In this document: one piece after another, positions 42,801-54,300 of the stretch
Layout: each line of letters starts with the position of its first letter
Position numbering within the stretch: the stretch's first letter is position 1
Origin: Curvularia sp. ZM96
Taxonomy: Eukaryota; Ascomycota; Dothideomycetes; Pleosporales; Pleosporaceae
Reading direction: 5' to 3'
Assembly (NCBI GenBank): GCA_022457065.1
Contig: JAJGBQ010000001.1
Coordinates: 7,998,001-8,062,000, forward strand
Length of the DNA: 64,000 nucleotides
Notes under the pieces: generated by a model
Seen by the model: the letters and a program-made list of their open reading frames with translations, nothing else
Databases searched by the model: none
What the model was told of the DNA's origin: nothing
Translations under genes and position numbers: made by a program

Positions 42801-44744
42801 TCGAATAGTTCTCTAAACTTGTTTGTTTAGTATATATCTAGTATATCTAGTAGTAAGGGTCCGTTCTTCGTGGGCGCGACTCGTCTTATCTAAATAACTC
42901 CTACTTCCTAAGGGTTCTTCGCATAGATTCTCGCGATCTTATGTGGTGAGATCTTGCTAAATCTCCCGTCCTAGGTTAAGCTCTAATCTGTTGGGCGTGT
43001 CTCGTGTCGTACTCCAGCAACCTTGCGCGCAGGTTCTTGGCTAAGTATTGTCTTCTTTTACCAGTCGATGGCGGGGTTATAGGTATCTAGCTAGTTATAA
43101 CTGATTAGCAGGTCCGTTTCTCCTAGGTCTATAATACTAATATTCATTTAGCTTTCCATGTCTGCCACTTTTAGTGTTACTAACTTGGTCTCTAGCCTGA
43201 TCGTGCCGCTTCCGTATGCCACGGGTATGTCTTTGGCCAATACTACTTCTAATAGAATCTTCCTATTCTAGTAGAGTATCCCGTATTTTTCTACTACTTA
43301 GGATAAGATTATAGTTCGCACAGCTCTACTGTCTATGGTCGCTTTCATCTTGTGTCCGTGTACATGCATAATCGCCGTTAATTCTAACGCGCGATTATTA
43401 GTGACTTGTACTTGTCTGAGGGTCGTTTTAGGACTGCCTTTACTAGCGTGACCCTATCCCTAGTGGCATTCTAGTTTTTTAGCTAAGAGCGTCGGCCCTT
43501 TTCCAACCTCTTCCTTTCTTTAGGGAATTTTCCGGCTTATTGCTTAGCTGCTAAGTGATCTAGACAGGCGTCCCTGTAGCATAATCTCCAATTACTATGC
43601 CTATGTAGTATAAGTTTTCTTCTAGATGTCTATTCCCTCGTGGTTCTATTTGCGCGTCGTCAATCCCTATTCTTTCGATTAGTGCTACGCGGAAAGTAAC
43701 TAGTGTTTGCCTTCGCATCATAGTGTACCGTACACTAATCTTCCGTGTAAAAGGTCTAGTGGATATTCATATATAGGATTATTTTCTCTAGTGTCTCTAG
43801 CGCCAGGATCTAATCTTTTGTCGTGTTATGAGTTTTGCATCCTACTATTCAGCATTCCTTGGCCGCTATAGTTCTATATAGGTAGTGGCTTTCCTACCTT
43901 GCCGCGATTTGCTATTCTCGATAGAATTAGCACTTTTCTATATAGTTTATCTATTCTAGGCGCTCATGCGCCTTCTAGTGTTCTTCCTAGTAGATGTGGC
44001 AATCTAATATCGGGCATTCTTCTGCCTATAGATGTATATGGCAGCAGCTATGCTCATCTAGCTTGCTCTACTCCTTTTTATCTACGTAGTATATGCAAAA
44101 ATCCCTTTTATAGTCGACTTAGTAGAATCGTTAGTAGGTTTCTTCTTCCTTGTTATAATCCTCCGCTAGTTAGTATTCTAGTAGCGTGGGGTCCGTGAAG
44201 AGCGGTTGTTCTTCGAACGCTTTTCTTGCCATAGTATCGGCCTCGTAGCTAGTAACGTTAAGCCGTCGAGCGCGATATATATAGGTATCCGCTATATATA
44301 TAGCGTCGCCGCACAGCTAGCATTCCCCTTTCGCTAGTCGTTGCTGTATATCTACAGCGTTAATTTTCTAATCGGTTAGTTCTAGAGTTGCCTATCGCAT
44401 GACCTCGTTCGCCTGAACAGGTCTGGGAACCACCTTAAAGTCATTATCGTCGTTCAAGCGTGCTTCTTCGTATAAGTCTAGGTCACTAAGTGTATCGCTT
44501 AGTTCTTCCACGGATAGCAAGATAGATAGCTAAGCTCTTAGTATCTTTATCTTTACTACTGCTTATTTGCTAACTTCGTTTTTTAGGCAGTCTCTGCGGA
44601 AGTGTCCTAACTCCCCGCATCCGAGACATACTTTATTGTTGTAGCGCTTCTGGCGTTCTTCCTTAGAAAGACCATCTTAGCCCTTTCCTCGGGATTTTTT
44701 GTTCTTAGACTTCTCTTGTACCTTGCTAGCTATAATAGTATTAC
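39900..44744 (-). pseudogene. Gypsy A gag end and pol, decayed
   Basis: Minus strand, from right to left: a CCHC zinc knuckle (CLGCGELGHFRRDC, about 44640-44590), a protease remnant (IDSRA near 43345 where Asp-Ser-Gly-Ala is expected), reverse transcriptase with MPFSLTNAPATFQ and YLDDILVYS (42361-42059), RNase H (about 41900-41500) and integrase with TDRDKLF (about 41200-40739). TAG and TAA codons are spread throughout, mostly at expected Trp and Gln positions. Not translatable. Confidence 0.8.
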
Positions 44745-44757
44745 TATCTTTGTCTTT
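44745..44757. repeat. LINE target-site duplication, left
   Basis: TATCTTTGTCTTT, identical to 50576-50588. Confidence 0.85.
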
Positions 44758-44998
44758 TTTTTTTTTTTTTTTTTTTTTAGTTTAGCGTCCTGTCTCAGCC
44801 GGTGGGCTATATAGGACGTGCAGGCTAGGCCTGCAAGTATCTACGTGGTTCTATCGATTTGATGTAGGTGGGGGAGGGGGCTATCTAAATCGAGGTGAGG
44901 CTCGTAGCCTAGTGCAGAGGGAGGTAGAAGGGGGTCTTGCGGGTAGAAGTGAGGGGTAGGGTAGGTGTAGGGCAAGGGCACCTAGTATAGGTGTTGCC

Positions 44999-47900
44999 CT
45001 AGTTCTCGAGGTTTCCTTTGTACCAGGCCTGTGTTGCAGCCCTAGTTTCCTTAATAAAGGCAATTGTGGCCTGTATGCCTGTTCTCGTATTTAGGAGGAA
45101 GGCTAGCGATAGAGGGTCCTTGCTAGCCTCTTGCATCTTCGTCCTAGCCTCCTTGTATAGCGTACACCTAAGGAGGATATGTGCAGCGTCTTGCGTAGCT
45201 CTATAGTTGCAGGGGCAAACCTTAGAGTCTACTTTACCTCGCTTGAAGAGAAAATCTCGTAGGTAACAGTGTCCTAGCTTAAGCTGAAAGAAGGCGCTAG
45301 AGGCTTCTCTACTAGTAGGAGGAATAGCAATCTGCTTCCTAGTCTTCCACTTATACCTTGCGGCGTAAGTAGTAGAGTTTAGAGTAATAGCTCTCCTTCT
45401 ATACTGTTCTAGATAGCTAAGCCACTCTCGCTCGCCTAGCTGTTTTATTCGTGTGCCTATTACAGCTAGACTCGTCCTACTAGAGCTAGGATCTAGCTTT
45501 GTCGCCTCCTTTGCTAGCAAGTCTGCTTTCTCGTTTCCTATAACGTCCTGGTGGCCGGGTACCCAGTAGATCGCGGGTGTTAGGCCTTTCTCTCGAAGCT
45601 TTTTTGCTGCTCTCGTACATCTAAGTTGCCATTCTTGCCCAGGGTTGTCAGAGGCAGTTTGTAGTCTGAATATTGCAGCCTGGTTATCTGCATATACTCT
45701 AACATCTAGACAGTCGTCTGCTAGGTCGATAGCTTTCTCTAGGCCTAGAGTAATACCTTCTAGTTCTCCGTTATAGACTAGCTGGTTGTATCCTATATTA
45801 ACCTTTTCCTGAGCTATAAGACTAGCTCCTTTGTAGAAGGCTACTCCTACTCCTATACCCTTGCCTTTGCTTGTGGCTGAGGCGTCTGAGTAGATGGAGA
45901 GGAGGTGTTTGTCTTCTAGGAGTTCCTTATGGTGCTTTGCTTCGATTTCCTTAGAATTCTTAGATATATTCGTCTTATAGAGTATTTCTGAGCTCCAGGG
46001 CATAGACGCGTAGTGCTGAATCTTCTCACTATCCGAGGATAGTGCTGTTGAGATAGATCTAGTAATACGCTCTAGCTGCTTGCCTTGATTGCTAGAGATA
46101 GCAATGTTGAGAGGGTGGCTAGGAGCTAGCTTTCTTGCTCTAAAGGCGTATTGACGTAGGGCGTTATTAAGTCTAACTCTAGGAGGGTAAAGAGCTGCTT
46201 CTACCTCGCTAGGTATAGCAGGTGAGGTTCTAAAGGATCCTAGGATTTTCCTGCAGGCTTGATTCTGCAGCTTCTGCCTCTGATTGAGTGCTGTATGTTG
46301 CTCCTTCCAGAAGATTTGGCAGCCATAGTCCGCTACGCTAGTGACGCAGGCTAGATAGAGTTGTCGTACTGCTCTAGGCGAGAGGCCTTTATTTGAGTTT
46401 GCTAGCCTGCTAAGGCGGTGAAAGGCTGCGCTAGCCTGCTGGTTCCTAATGTAGCTGTGGTGCTTGAATTTGAGGCTGCAGTCAAAGTAGATGCCTAGCC
46501 ATCTAACTAGCTCCTTAGACTGTACTGTTTCCTGAGTAGGTAGAGTAAGTACTCTACTTTGATCTTTTCTAGATCTTGTCCAGTTAACTAGTTCCGTCTT
46601 TGAGCTGTCGAATTGGATAGCTGACTCCTCTGCTAGTCTAAAGAGATTCTGGATCTCCTTTTCTAGTAACTTGATATTTTTCCTTACTGACGTAGACGAT
46701 ACGGAGATCTGTAGGTCGTCTATATAGGAGGAGGAGTAGGTGCTCTCACTCGCTTGAATTGCTTGAAAGAGCGGTTTTGAGTAGATTAGAAACAGGATTG
46801 GCGAGGCTGGGCTTCCTTGAGGGGTTCCTGTTGAGATTTCCTGAGGCTCCTCAGTCTGTCCGTCAAAAGATAGCTCTAGTACTCTACCTTCTAGAAAGGA
46901 CTTTGTCCAGGCTAGTAGACAGCAGGGTAGGCCTTGATCTCTCATGACTTCTAGAAGCTTATTTTTTGAGACGTGATCGAAGGCTCCTTTAATATCAAGA
47001 AAGATAGTAGTAGTAACTTTCTGTTTTCTTTTCTGCTGCTGTATGTTGTTATAGAAGAGTAGCGCAGCGTCGATAGCGGACTTCTTTAGTCTTCCTCCTA
47101 GTTGAGAGGGGTGGAGTAGATCAGTTGTTTCCGCTAGTGCGCCTAGTCTCCTAGCTACTAGCCTTTCTAGTACTTTGCCTAGACAGTTTAGAAGTGAGAT
47201 TACTCTATAGGCTTTTGGGATCGAGTAGTCGGGCTTGCTTGGCTTTTTTAGGATTACTCCTTTTGCTTTTCTCCAGCACCTTGGGTGGTAGCCTAGGTTA
47301 AATAGAGTAGAGTATATCCTAAATAGAGTTGCCGACTGCGTTAAGTAGGCCTTTTGGATCACCTCATGGCTGATCAGATCAGGCCCTGGTGAGGTAGCCT
47401 TCACTTTGCAGCAGGCAAAGGAGAGTTCGTCCTCTGTTAGAGCAGGCCAGGTCCACCTGCTGTCTCCCCTGTAGGTGTAGAAGGAAGGGATAGCTGTCGT
47501 AGGAGGCGGAGGAAAGAGATCTTCTCTAAAAGCCTTGCACTTCTCTGTAAACGACTCCTTGCCTTTAATAGCAGGTATTCGAGTACTTAGGTTATCTTTC
47601 GTATATGCTAGAGCTTTAAAGATATCATGTGGCGAGTCTTTTTGAAGAAAGGCCTCCCAGTGGCCTTGTTTAGCTCGTCGAATAGCTTTTAAATATCTAT
47701 TTTTAGTGCGTAGATACTCTCGTTTCCACTGGTAGAGGGAGCTATTATTTTCCTTTTTGCCTCCTTCTTGTAGGCTCTATAGGCTCTGCTTAGGTCTTGC
47801 TTTCGGCTATCTAGCTCGCTCGTCCACCAGGGCTTAGGCTTAGGCTTTTGGCTGACTAGTGGAGTTGACTTTTCTAGTGCGTTCTGTATAGCCTTTGTAA

Positions 47901-48803
47901 GATCCTCTCCTAGCTTATCTAGCTTAGTTTCTAGCGGGATATTTTGTCCTAGAATAAGCTTTCTTGAGGTGTAGTTCGAGCAAGGAGGTAGTGTCGACAG
48001 TCGCTCCTCTAGGCCTATGGCTTTGATCTCCTGTCCTAGCGTCTCCTTAAAGGTCTTCCAGTCTGTTTTTCTAGTATTGTACGTCTTTGGCTGTCTAGGT
48101 AGCTCGCTAGTAGTATAGATACTAAATAGAATAGCGTGGTGGTCAGATCCAACTTCAGGTATAGTCTGCCAGTCCTGGATACTAGCAGCTATATCGTTGG
48201 TTACAAAAGTAAGATCTAATACGCTCTCTTTCCGCATGTGAGCTCTGAAGAAGGTGCCTTCCCTAGAGTATTTAGTAGAGTGAGATTTTGCGTATCTATC
48301 CACTCTACTAGATCCTCTGCTAGTGTGCTAGGGCTGCGCTCCTCTAGGCTCCATCTAGGATGGTGGGTGTTGAAATCTCCTAGAATAATTGACTGAGGCT
48401 GTAGGGTCTCCTGTAGTAGGCGCCTCTGGATTGTTGTCTTGTTTAAACCTTCTAGTAGGCTCTTCTCGTTATAAATGTTATAGATATAGAAGTTAGTGGT
48501 AGTAGCTAATACTTTAATAGCTAGAAAGTCGTTATCGTCGCTAATAAGTGGATTAACCTCTACTTCTAGATCTTTTCTAATATAGAAGAGTACTCTAGGC
48601 CTTAAGGAGCTATCCTCTAGGGTAGGTAGTATCTGAGTAAAGTCCTGGTGAGCGATAGATCTAGTTTTTGCGTACGAGGGTCCCTTGAGTAGCCAGGGCT
48701 CCTGTACTGCGATGATTTTGGCGCCTACTTTGACAGCTAGATCTAGCGCGCTCTCGGTAGCAGGACTACTTCTATTAACGTTTATTTGTAGAATTTTCAA
48801 CAT
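44999..48803 (-). pseudogene. LINE ORF2: endonuclease, reverse transcriptase, RNase H
   Basis: ATG 48803. Endonuclease (exonuclease-endonuclease-phosphatase fold): ILQINVNRS, QEPW, GDFNTHH, then DLTFVTND and SDHHAI. RT: GVILKKPSKPDYS, FLDIKGAFDHVS, GTPQGSPASP, YIDDLQI. RNase H: IYSDASA, NGELEGI, YADNQAA, GNEKADLLAKEA, which supply the four acidic residues. The C-terminal CPCNYRATQDAAHILLRC is the zinc motif of fungal Tad-type elements. Frameshifts near 48260 and near 47760 (an A-rich run) split the endonuclease region. From about 47760 to 44999 the frame is open (801 residues from the first Met at 47404). RT and RNase H look catalytically intact. Confidence 0.85.
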
Positions 48804-48804
48804 C

Positions 48805-50255
48805 CTAGTTAGTAGGGCTCGTCCTAGTAGTCCTAGCTATAAGGATATCGCAGCTAGGGTTATTTGCTGCGTGAGGCTTACTACAGTTGACGCACTTAAA
48901 AATAGTGTGTACGCATGCTTTTCCTTTTGTGGGGCAGGACTTGCATTTATGTAGGCTTGTGTGGTGAGCCTCACTGCAGATCTGACAGGCTACTTTCGAG
49001 CATCTAGCCTCTAGGTGGCCAAAGCCTTGGCATTTCGAGCATTGTCTAGAGTTATTAATAACTCGTAGCTTCTCTGCTCTAAGGCTCTCTCCTAGGATAT
49101 AGAGCTTTCCTCTAATAGCCTTAAGAGCCTCCTCTTCGGTCGCAAAGGCGACGCAGGCGGAGCCGTAGCTCTGCTGTTCTCTCTTAGACTCGGGGGTGAG
49201 CCAGAAAGGAGTGCCTACTACTTTTAGGCCTTTATTAAAGGTCTCGATTTCCCCTTAATTACCTCTAGGCTGTGGTTCGTTGGTAGCTTGTGGATAACTA
49301 CTTTATACCATGAGGTAATAGGCTGCGCTGCCTTAAAGGCTACTAGATCCTTCCAGATCCTCTGGTTTTCTAGCAGGTACTTGGCTGTGAAGGAAGGCGT
49401 GGTAGTAACTACCTTATTTCCCTTTGATGATATAGTCACTGACGCGACTACAGGCGATCGTACACCTCCTTTAGAGGTGAAGGCTTGGTTGAAGGCGTTT
49501 CTTAGCCTTAAGGCGTCAAAGGCAGCAGGAGCCCCTAGGTTGACTAGGACTAGTTGTCTCTCCTTGAGGCTCGGCTTAGCCTTTTGAGGTGTCTTCTTGT
49601 GCACAGTAGTCCACTGTTGCTCCTTGTTTATTGCTGCTGTAGCAGCTGCAGCGTACGAGGTAGGTTGCGGTGGAGCAGCTATCTGACTATTTCCCTGCTG
49701 GTTTGGTCTTGTAGTAGTAGGCCTATCGAGACGACGAACTTTATCTCTGAGCTCCTTTGAGACATTTGAAAGTGAGGAGATCTGATCTCCTAGTATGGCT
49801 GAGTTCTTCTTACTGACTCTACCTGTCTCAGTATAGTCTCTAAAGACTTCTACTAGGTCGAGCAGGTTAGTCTGCTGCGTGGGGTTATTTTCAGCTAGAT
49901 TAGCTGCTTGGACTACTAGGTTTCTAGCGATCTCCAGAGCCTCTTCTACTGACGTAGCCTTAGGTGTCCTGTTTTGGCTAGAGAAAGGATTTCTCAGCGT
50001 TGAGCCAATGAAAGGAGAGAAATTGCTTCTAGTGCGTGTCTCTGTTCGTGTCTTTTCTGGCGAGAAATTGGCTTGTCTTTTGTTTGGTGGTAGAATAGGA
50101 ATTTCAAAAACACTAGAGGTGTCTCGATTTTGAGTAGGCGTAGTTGGCTGAGTAGATTCCATTTCTATCTCGTTCTGAATCTGTCCTTCTAGCTCTATTG
50201 GCTCCTGCCTCGTCCTTGGTATATGGACGTCGATAGTATCGCTGTCAGGCGGCAT
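48805..50255 (-). pseudogene. LINE ORF1: gag-like protein with CCHC knuckles
   Basis: ATG 50255. The first 343 residues are open to a TAA at 49224: a polar, disordered start, a helical region (SVEEALEIARNLVVQAANLA) and an RNA-binding-like domain. A one-base loss in a G run near 49250 shifts the frame. In the next frame the coding sequence continues with CSKCQGFGHLEARC, CQICSEAHHTSLHKC and a third knuckle, and ends at TAG 48805, which abuts the ORF2 ATG at 48803. ORF1 of this type binds the element RNA. Confidence 0.8.
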
Positions 50256-50575
50256 TCTGCTTAGTAATCCGCGTGGTCTGTGTGTTCTGCGTTAAAAGTG
50301 AGACGTGTTCAAAATTAACTCCTTTTATAGCTTCTATCTCCACAGCGCGTAGACTGCACGCCTCAAGAGTAGTTGTAATCGATTTCTAAGGGTTTGATTA
50401 TATATATTCGACTAAGATTACACCTATTCTGAAAAACTCGTAGAATTAAGGTTTGATCTGTGCTGCAGGTTTACTGGCGTATGAAAATCAGTATAATAAC
50501 TAGTGTGGTTGAGTAGTTATTTGACAGTTTATCAAAGGTAGTTGAAAAAATATCGTTGGGACGGTAATATCGTTG

Positions 50576-50588
50576 TATCTTTGTCTTT
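50576..50588. repeat. LINE target-site duplication, right
   Basis: TATCTTTGTCTTT, identical to 44745-44757; it marks the LINE 5' end. Confidence 0.85.
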
Positions 50589-51450
50589 ATTACTACGATA
50601 TTTCTTAGTGTTGGCTGTCGTGGGCTAGAACTGTTTTCTTTTCTGCTTATTCCTCTCCTATAGCCTGTAATCGATGCGCGTAGCTAGCTCAATTAATGCG
50701 TGCAGCGTCTTCGGTTCGTCGTGGTGTACAAGTCCGTCCTTAATATTTTCCTTAAGTCCTGCTTCGTATGCCGTACGAAGTGATGCGTCGTTCTAATTAA
50801 TCCTAGACTGCAGTTACTTGAACTTAGCCGTATACGCGGATACCGACTTTAGCGCAAACGAGTGATCGCTCTTTCCGCTTGTTTCTTTTTATCTATTTCG
50901 CCGAAGATGCGCCCTATTTCCGTTTTAAAGTTTTCCTAGCTCTTAAATAGCTCTTGTGTTTCTTCCTTAGTCCTATAGTTGTCTGTATTCTTTAAGAAGT
51001 CTTTGATATATAGCTGTATCTATCTGGCTGCCTTGCCCTTTATATACGTACTAGCTAGTAGGATCTTTTCCTAGTCGTTGGGTACTCCGTGGTATTCGCT
51101 ATAGAGATCGGTGCTAGTTAGGAACGTCCACAAATCGTTATGACTTCTATCGAACTTCTCTAGTGGCGCTATCTTAGGTTTCGCGGTAGCTCTTTTCTCG
51201 TTAGGGGTGGCCATTAGCTGACTCGTGAGCTAATTAATTATTTCCTGCATGCCAGCCATCTACTATACTTAGATCGTGGCCTGTCGCCTAAGATTTCGCA
51301 GTTCTCGTACGTGACGCATGTTGTCGTCCTCGTCGTCACTTAGGGTTAGCATCTTATCGTCGAGTGCTAGGTTAGGCCTAGGTGCTAGACCTTGGGCAGA
51401 TCCCTAGGCACTATCCTGAGATTAAGAGTATGCGTGAGACATCTTAAATC
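50589..51450 (-). pseudogene. Gypsy A gag, capsid part, decayed
   Basis: Minus strand. Recognisable Ty3/Gypsy gag pieces: PLEKFDRSHNDLWTFL, LLASTYIKGKAA and the downstream SLRTAYEAGLKENIKDGL. The frame is interrupted by TAG codons where Trp or Gln is expected. The LINE cut the gene between this capsid part and the zinc knuckle at about 44600. Confidence 0.75.
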
Positions 51451-51505
51451 TTAATTAGGCGTACTGTTGGTTAAATTCTTCTATAGAATCCGTAGGTGGT
51501 CAAAG

Positions 51506-51987
51506 TGTTACACGGGGGTTCGCTATACTTACCTAGTCTCGGTCTAGGTTAGGGCGAGACTTGTTTAAAGTATTCCGTGCGATTGTTTTCTGGCGATTCG
51601 TAGTAGAGAGAAGTTATAGGAGTTTAACCGATAGTAAAGTAACAATCAATTCTATAAGATAGAATAACGACGTAGCAATCTTGTTAAGTAACAACTTATA
51701 AGAAAGTACAATCTAAGAGTTGACCACAACGAATATAATAATGAAATCCAACCCATTCTTATATCCATTGCCTTTAGTCCTGCCATCTCATCCATCTCCC
51801 CTATGCGAGATAGTTGCGATGGCGTGGCCATCTCTTCCTGCACTGCCATCTCAGATGGCCGGCCTTGGCGAGATGGCACATCACGTGATCGCCGCCCCGC
51901 GGTGATCATTACCTTTTGACGTGGCGCCCAATGGTCTCCAACCTGCGGCCCTCGTCCAGGAGAGATCCTTCGCTGTTGCTTGTAACA
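51506..51987 (-). repeat. 5' LTR of Gypsy A
   Basis: 482 bp, TGTTACACGG to TGTAACA. Better preserved than its partner at 38764; retains the CpA dinucleotides that are TpA there. Confidence 0.9.
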
Positions 51988-52304
51988 CGTCTACTATAAG
52001 CACTCTCTAATAATACGCTATAACTATAGAAGTTAAGAGATAATATAATATAATAGAGAAAGAATCTTAACTAGCTATTTATGCTAAGATTAAGATAGGT
52101 AAGAGAGAAGGCTTCTAAAGAAGGTAACTATTACTCTCTTCTAACTCTCTCTACTATTACTTTTTTCTCTATAGCTGCGCGATGGGATATGAGAATGACG
52201 CTAGATAGAGATATCTTAGAAAGTTTTCTAGATACTCTCTAGTATCTCTCTTTTCTATCTTCTACTAGTTATTGCGTTAGATTTAGACGAGGGCTTGACT
52301 CTAG
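51988..52304. other. AT-rich decayed repeat sequence
   Basis: Between two family-A LTRs. TA-rich, no coding potential, probably RIP-damaged transposon DNA. Confidence 0.5.
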
Positions 52305-52594
52305 TGTTACACGGGGGGTTCGCTATACTTACCTAGTCTTAGTCTAGATTAGGGCGAGACTTATATAAAGTATTCTATATAATTATTTTCTAGTAATTTA
52401 TAGTAAAGAAGAGTTATAGAAGTTTAACTAAGTAAAGTAATAATTAATTCTATATAAATAGAATAACTAAGTATTAATCTATATAAGAGAAGAACTTATA
52501 AGAGTTAACTATAACGAATATAATAATAAAATCTAATCTATTCTTATATCTATTACCTCTAGTTCTACTATCTTAGCTATCTCTCTTATGCGAG

Positions 52595-53019
52595 TGTTAC
52601 GAACCTGAAGGAAGGAGGCACGGCGGTTAAGTTAAGGAACATCGACACCCAGTCGATGGGGCCATATGTAACGCGGGGGTCAGTGTCACGTGACTCCCTC
52701 GGACCTCTATGCACGAGGAGGGGTCTTGGCAGACTCCTCGTACATAAGCCACAGAGGAAAGCTCCTCGTACATTAGCCACCAAGCAATCCTCGGACTCCT
52801 CTGACCGAGGGTTACGAGCATCACTAGTATATAGGATAGGCATTGAGCCCTTATAGCTCGATATGTTTAACTTAAGTTACGAGTACAAGTATCTACAATA
52901 TAATAGTTACTTGTAGAGACATTGTTTATATCACCCTGTTGCTTCATCCGCGAAAAATAACCTTAGAGTCTTGACACTAGAAGTCTTATATTACTTCTAC
53001 TCAAGATCCACTCTTAACA
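52595..53019 (+). repeat. 5' LTR of Gypsy B
   Basis: 425 bp, about a dozen differences from the right LTR, mostly C/T and G/A (for example TTAGCCACCAAGC against TCAGCCACCGAGC). Confidence 0.9.
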
Positions 53020-53036
53020 CTTTGAACACCCTCACG

Positions 53037-54300
53037 ATGAGCGACATTGCTATGAACACCCTAGACGCTTCCTAGGCCGGAGGATCCGCCAACCTTAGTA
53101 ACAAGCCAGACTTGTACTATGGCGACCGCAACAAGCTTGAAGCTTGGCTCCTCTAGGTCGACCGTTACTTCCATCTCTAGGGAGATAGGATTAACGACGA
53201 TAACAAGGTCGTCTTGGCCTCCACGTACCTTCGAGGTGACGTAGAGAAATGGGCCAACCCTATCATCCAACGCTACATGGACGAATCTATCGAAGACACC
53301 GACAATGCTACCCTAGTCGAAGACTGGGACGCCTTTAAAACCAAAATGCGACAAAACTTCTCACTATTCAAAGAATCGGTAGTTGCGGAACAAAAGATTC
53401 AGACTCTACAACAGACCGGGCCTGCCGCCGACTACACGACCCTGTTCTAACAGTACGCCACGAGGATTGACTGGGACGACAACGCTCTCATGCGCATGTA
53501 CAAACAAGGTCTCAAACCCTCAGTGCGCAGAGAACTCATGAGAACTAGAACCTTAATCACCAATTTAGAGAAACTCATGACTAAAGCCGTGAGACTCGAC
53601 AATGAACTTTACGAACTCGCATTAGAAGAACGACTGTTTACGAAGGGAACGCGCAACTAGAAAAGCTCGAACGATCGGCCTCGACAAAACTAATACCGAC
53701 GTTCATAGCCTAACACGGGAAAACAACGAAACTATACTCCTAGGACCCTAGGAGCCTACTGTGGATTCGGTGTAGAACTAATGCACCTCGACAACCTTAA
53801 TAAAGGCCAAGGGCTAGGAAGGAATAACAAGGAATAACCTAAGAAGACGTTTAACTGCTATAAGTGTGGCAAGGAAGGCCACATAGCACGCGATTGCCGA
53901 AGCACAGACATAAATAAGATCAAGCAACAGCTTAATGTAATGCGAAGAAAGTCGGAACTCGACGATAATGAAAGGTAGAACATTATCACCTGACCTACGC
54001 TAACCGCACCTAATAGGGAAGAAGAGCTTCTTAAGAGATTTGAAGACATTACCCTCATAGCTCTAGAAGCATCTAATGAAGATGACGAACCTCCAAGCGA
54101 CGAGAAATATGAGACACCTAAGGAAAAGGGACCTTAGACGCCCAAGACAAAGTACGAAAAGATGGCTAGCTTCAAGAAGAAGTATCGACTAGCCACACCG
54201 GCACGATTGCCTAGTCGAGACAACACCTATTATGTGGAAACTCAGATTCGGAAGTTGAACGAAATACTCGGACAAGAGCACATTGTGTACGACCACACGC
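53037..54300 (+). pseudogene. Gypsy B gag, decayed
   Basis: ATG 53037, 17 bp after the LTR. Retrotransposon gag pattern: DLYYGDRNKLEAWL, then LASTYLRGDVEKWANP. TAG codons at 53073, 53154 and 53178 and later ones interrupt it. The longest clean part is 53214-53450. A CCHC knuckle (CYKCGKEGHIARDC) lies at about 53850-53895. Confidence 0.8.

Larger units (their letters stand above)
44758..50575 (-). mobile_element. Tad1-like LINE inserted in Gypsy A gag
   Basis: 5.8 kb on the minus strand with ORF1 (gag-like, zinc knuckles), ORF2 (AP endonuclease, RT, RNase H, C-terminal zinc motif) and a 3' poly(A) tail, seen as about 24 T on the plus strand at 44755-44778. It is bounded by a 13-bp target duplication. 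It carries far fewer stops than its Gypsy host, so it is younger. Three one-base frameshifts prevent full translation. Confidence 0.9.
38764..51987 (-). mobile_element. Gypsy element A (LTR retrotransposon), interrupted by a LINE
   Basis: Two 482-bp LTRs (38764-39245 and 51506-51987, TGTTACACGG...TGTAACA) flank about 12.3 kb of which 5.8 kb is the LINE. Gag and pol read on the minus strand, from right to left, in the Ty3/Gypsy order gag, protease, RT, RNase H, integrase. A purine-rich tract sits just inside the left LTR, as expected for its 3' end. Stops are frequent in gag and pol, so it is non-autonomous. The 5-bp flanks (ATTTT and CGTCT) do not match, so no target duplication is left. Confidence 0.85.

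Noticed and set aside
43899..44198. 99-codon plus-strand frame in Gypsy A
   Set aside because: Antisense to decayed pol, AT-rich, no motif; unlike the zinc-cluster frame near the LTR it has no counterpart in Gypsy B.
49879..50133. Plus-strand frame inside the LINE
   Set aside because: Shadow of LINE ORF1 on the minus strand.
52586..52843. Minus-strand frames within the Gypsy B LTRs (also 59060-59303)
   Set aside because: They are LTR sequence read through; the upstream part of the 59303-58458 frame is LTR and the likely start of the real protein is the ATG at 58970.
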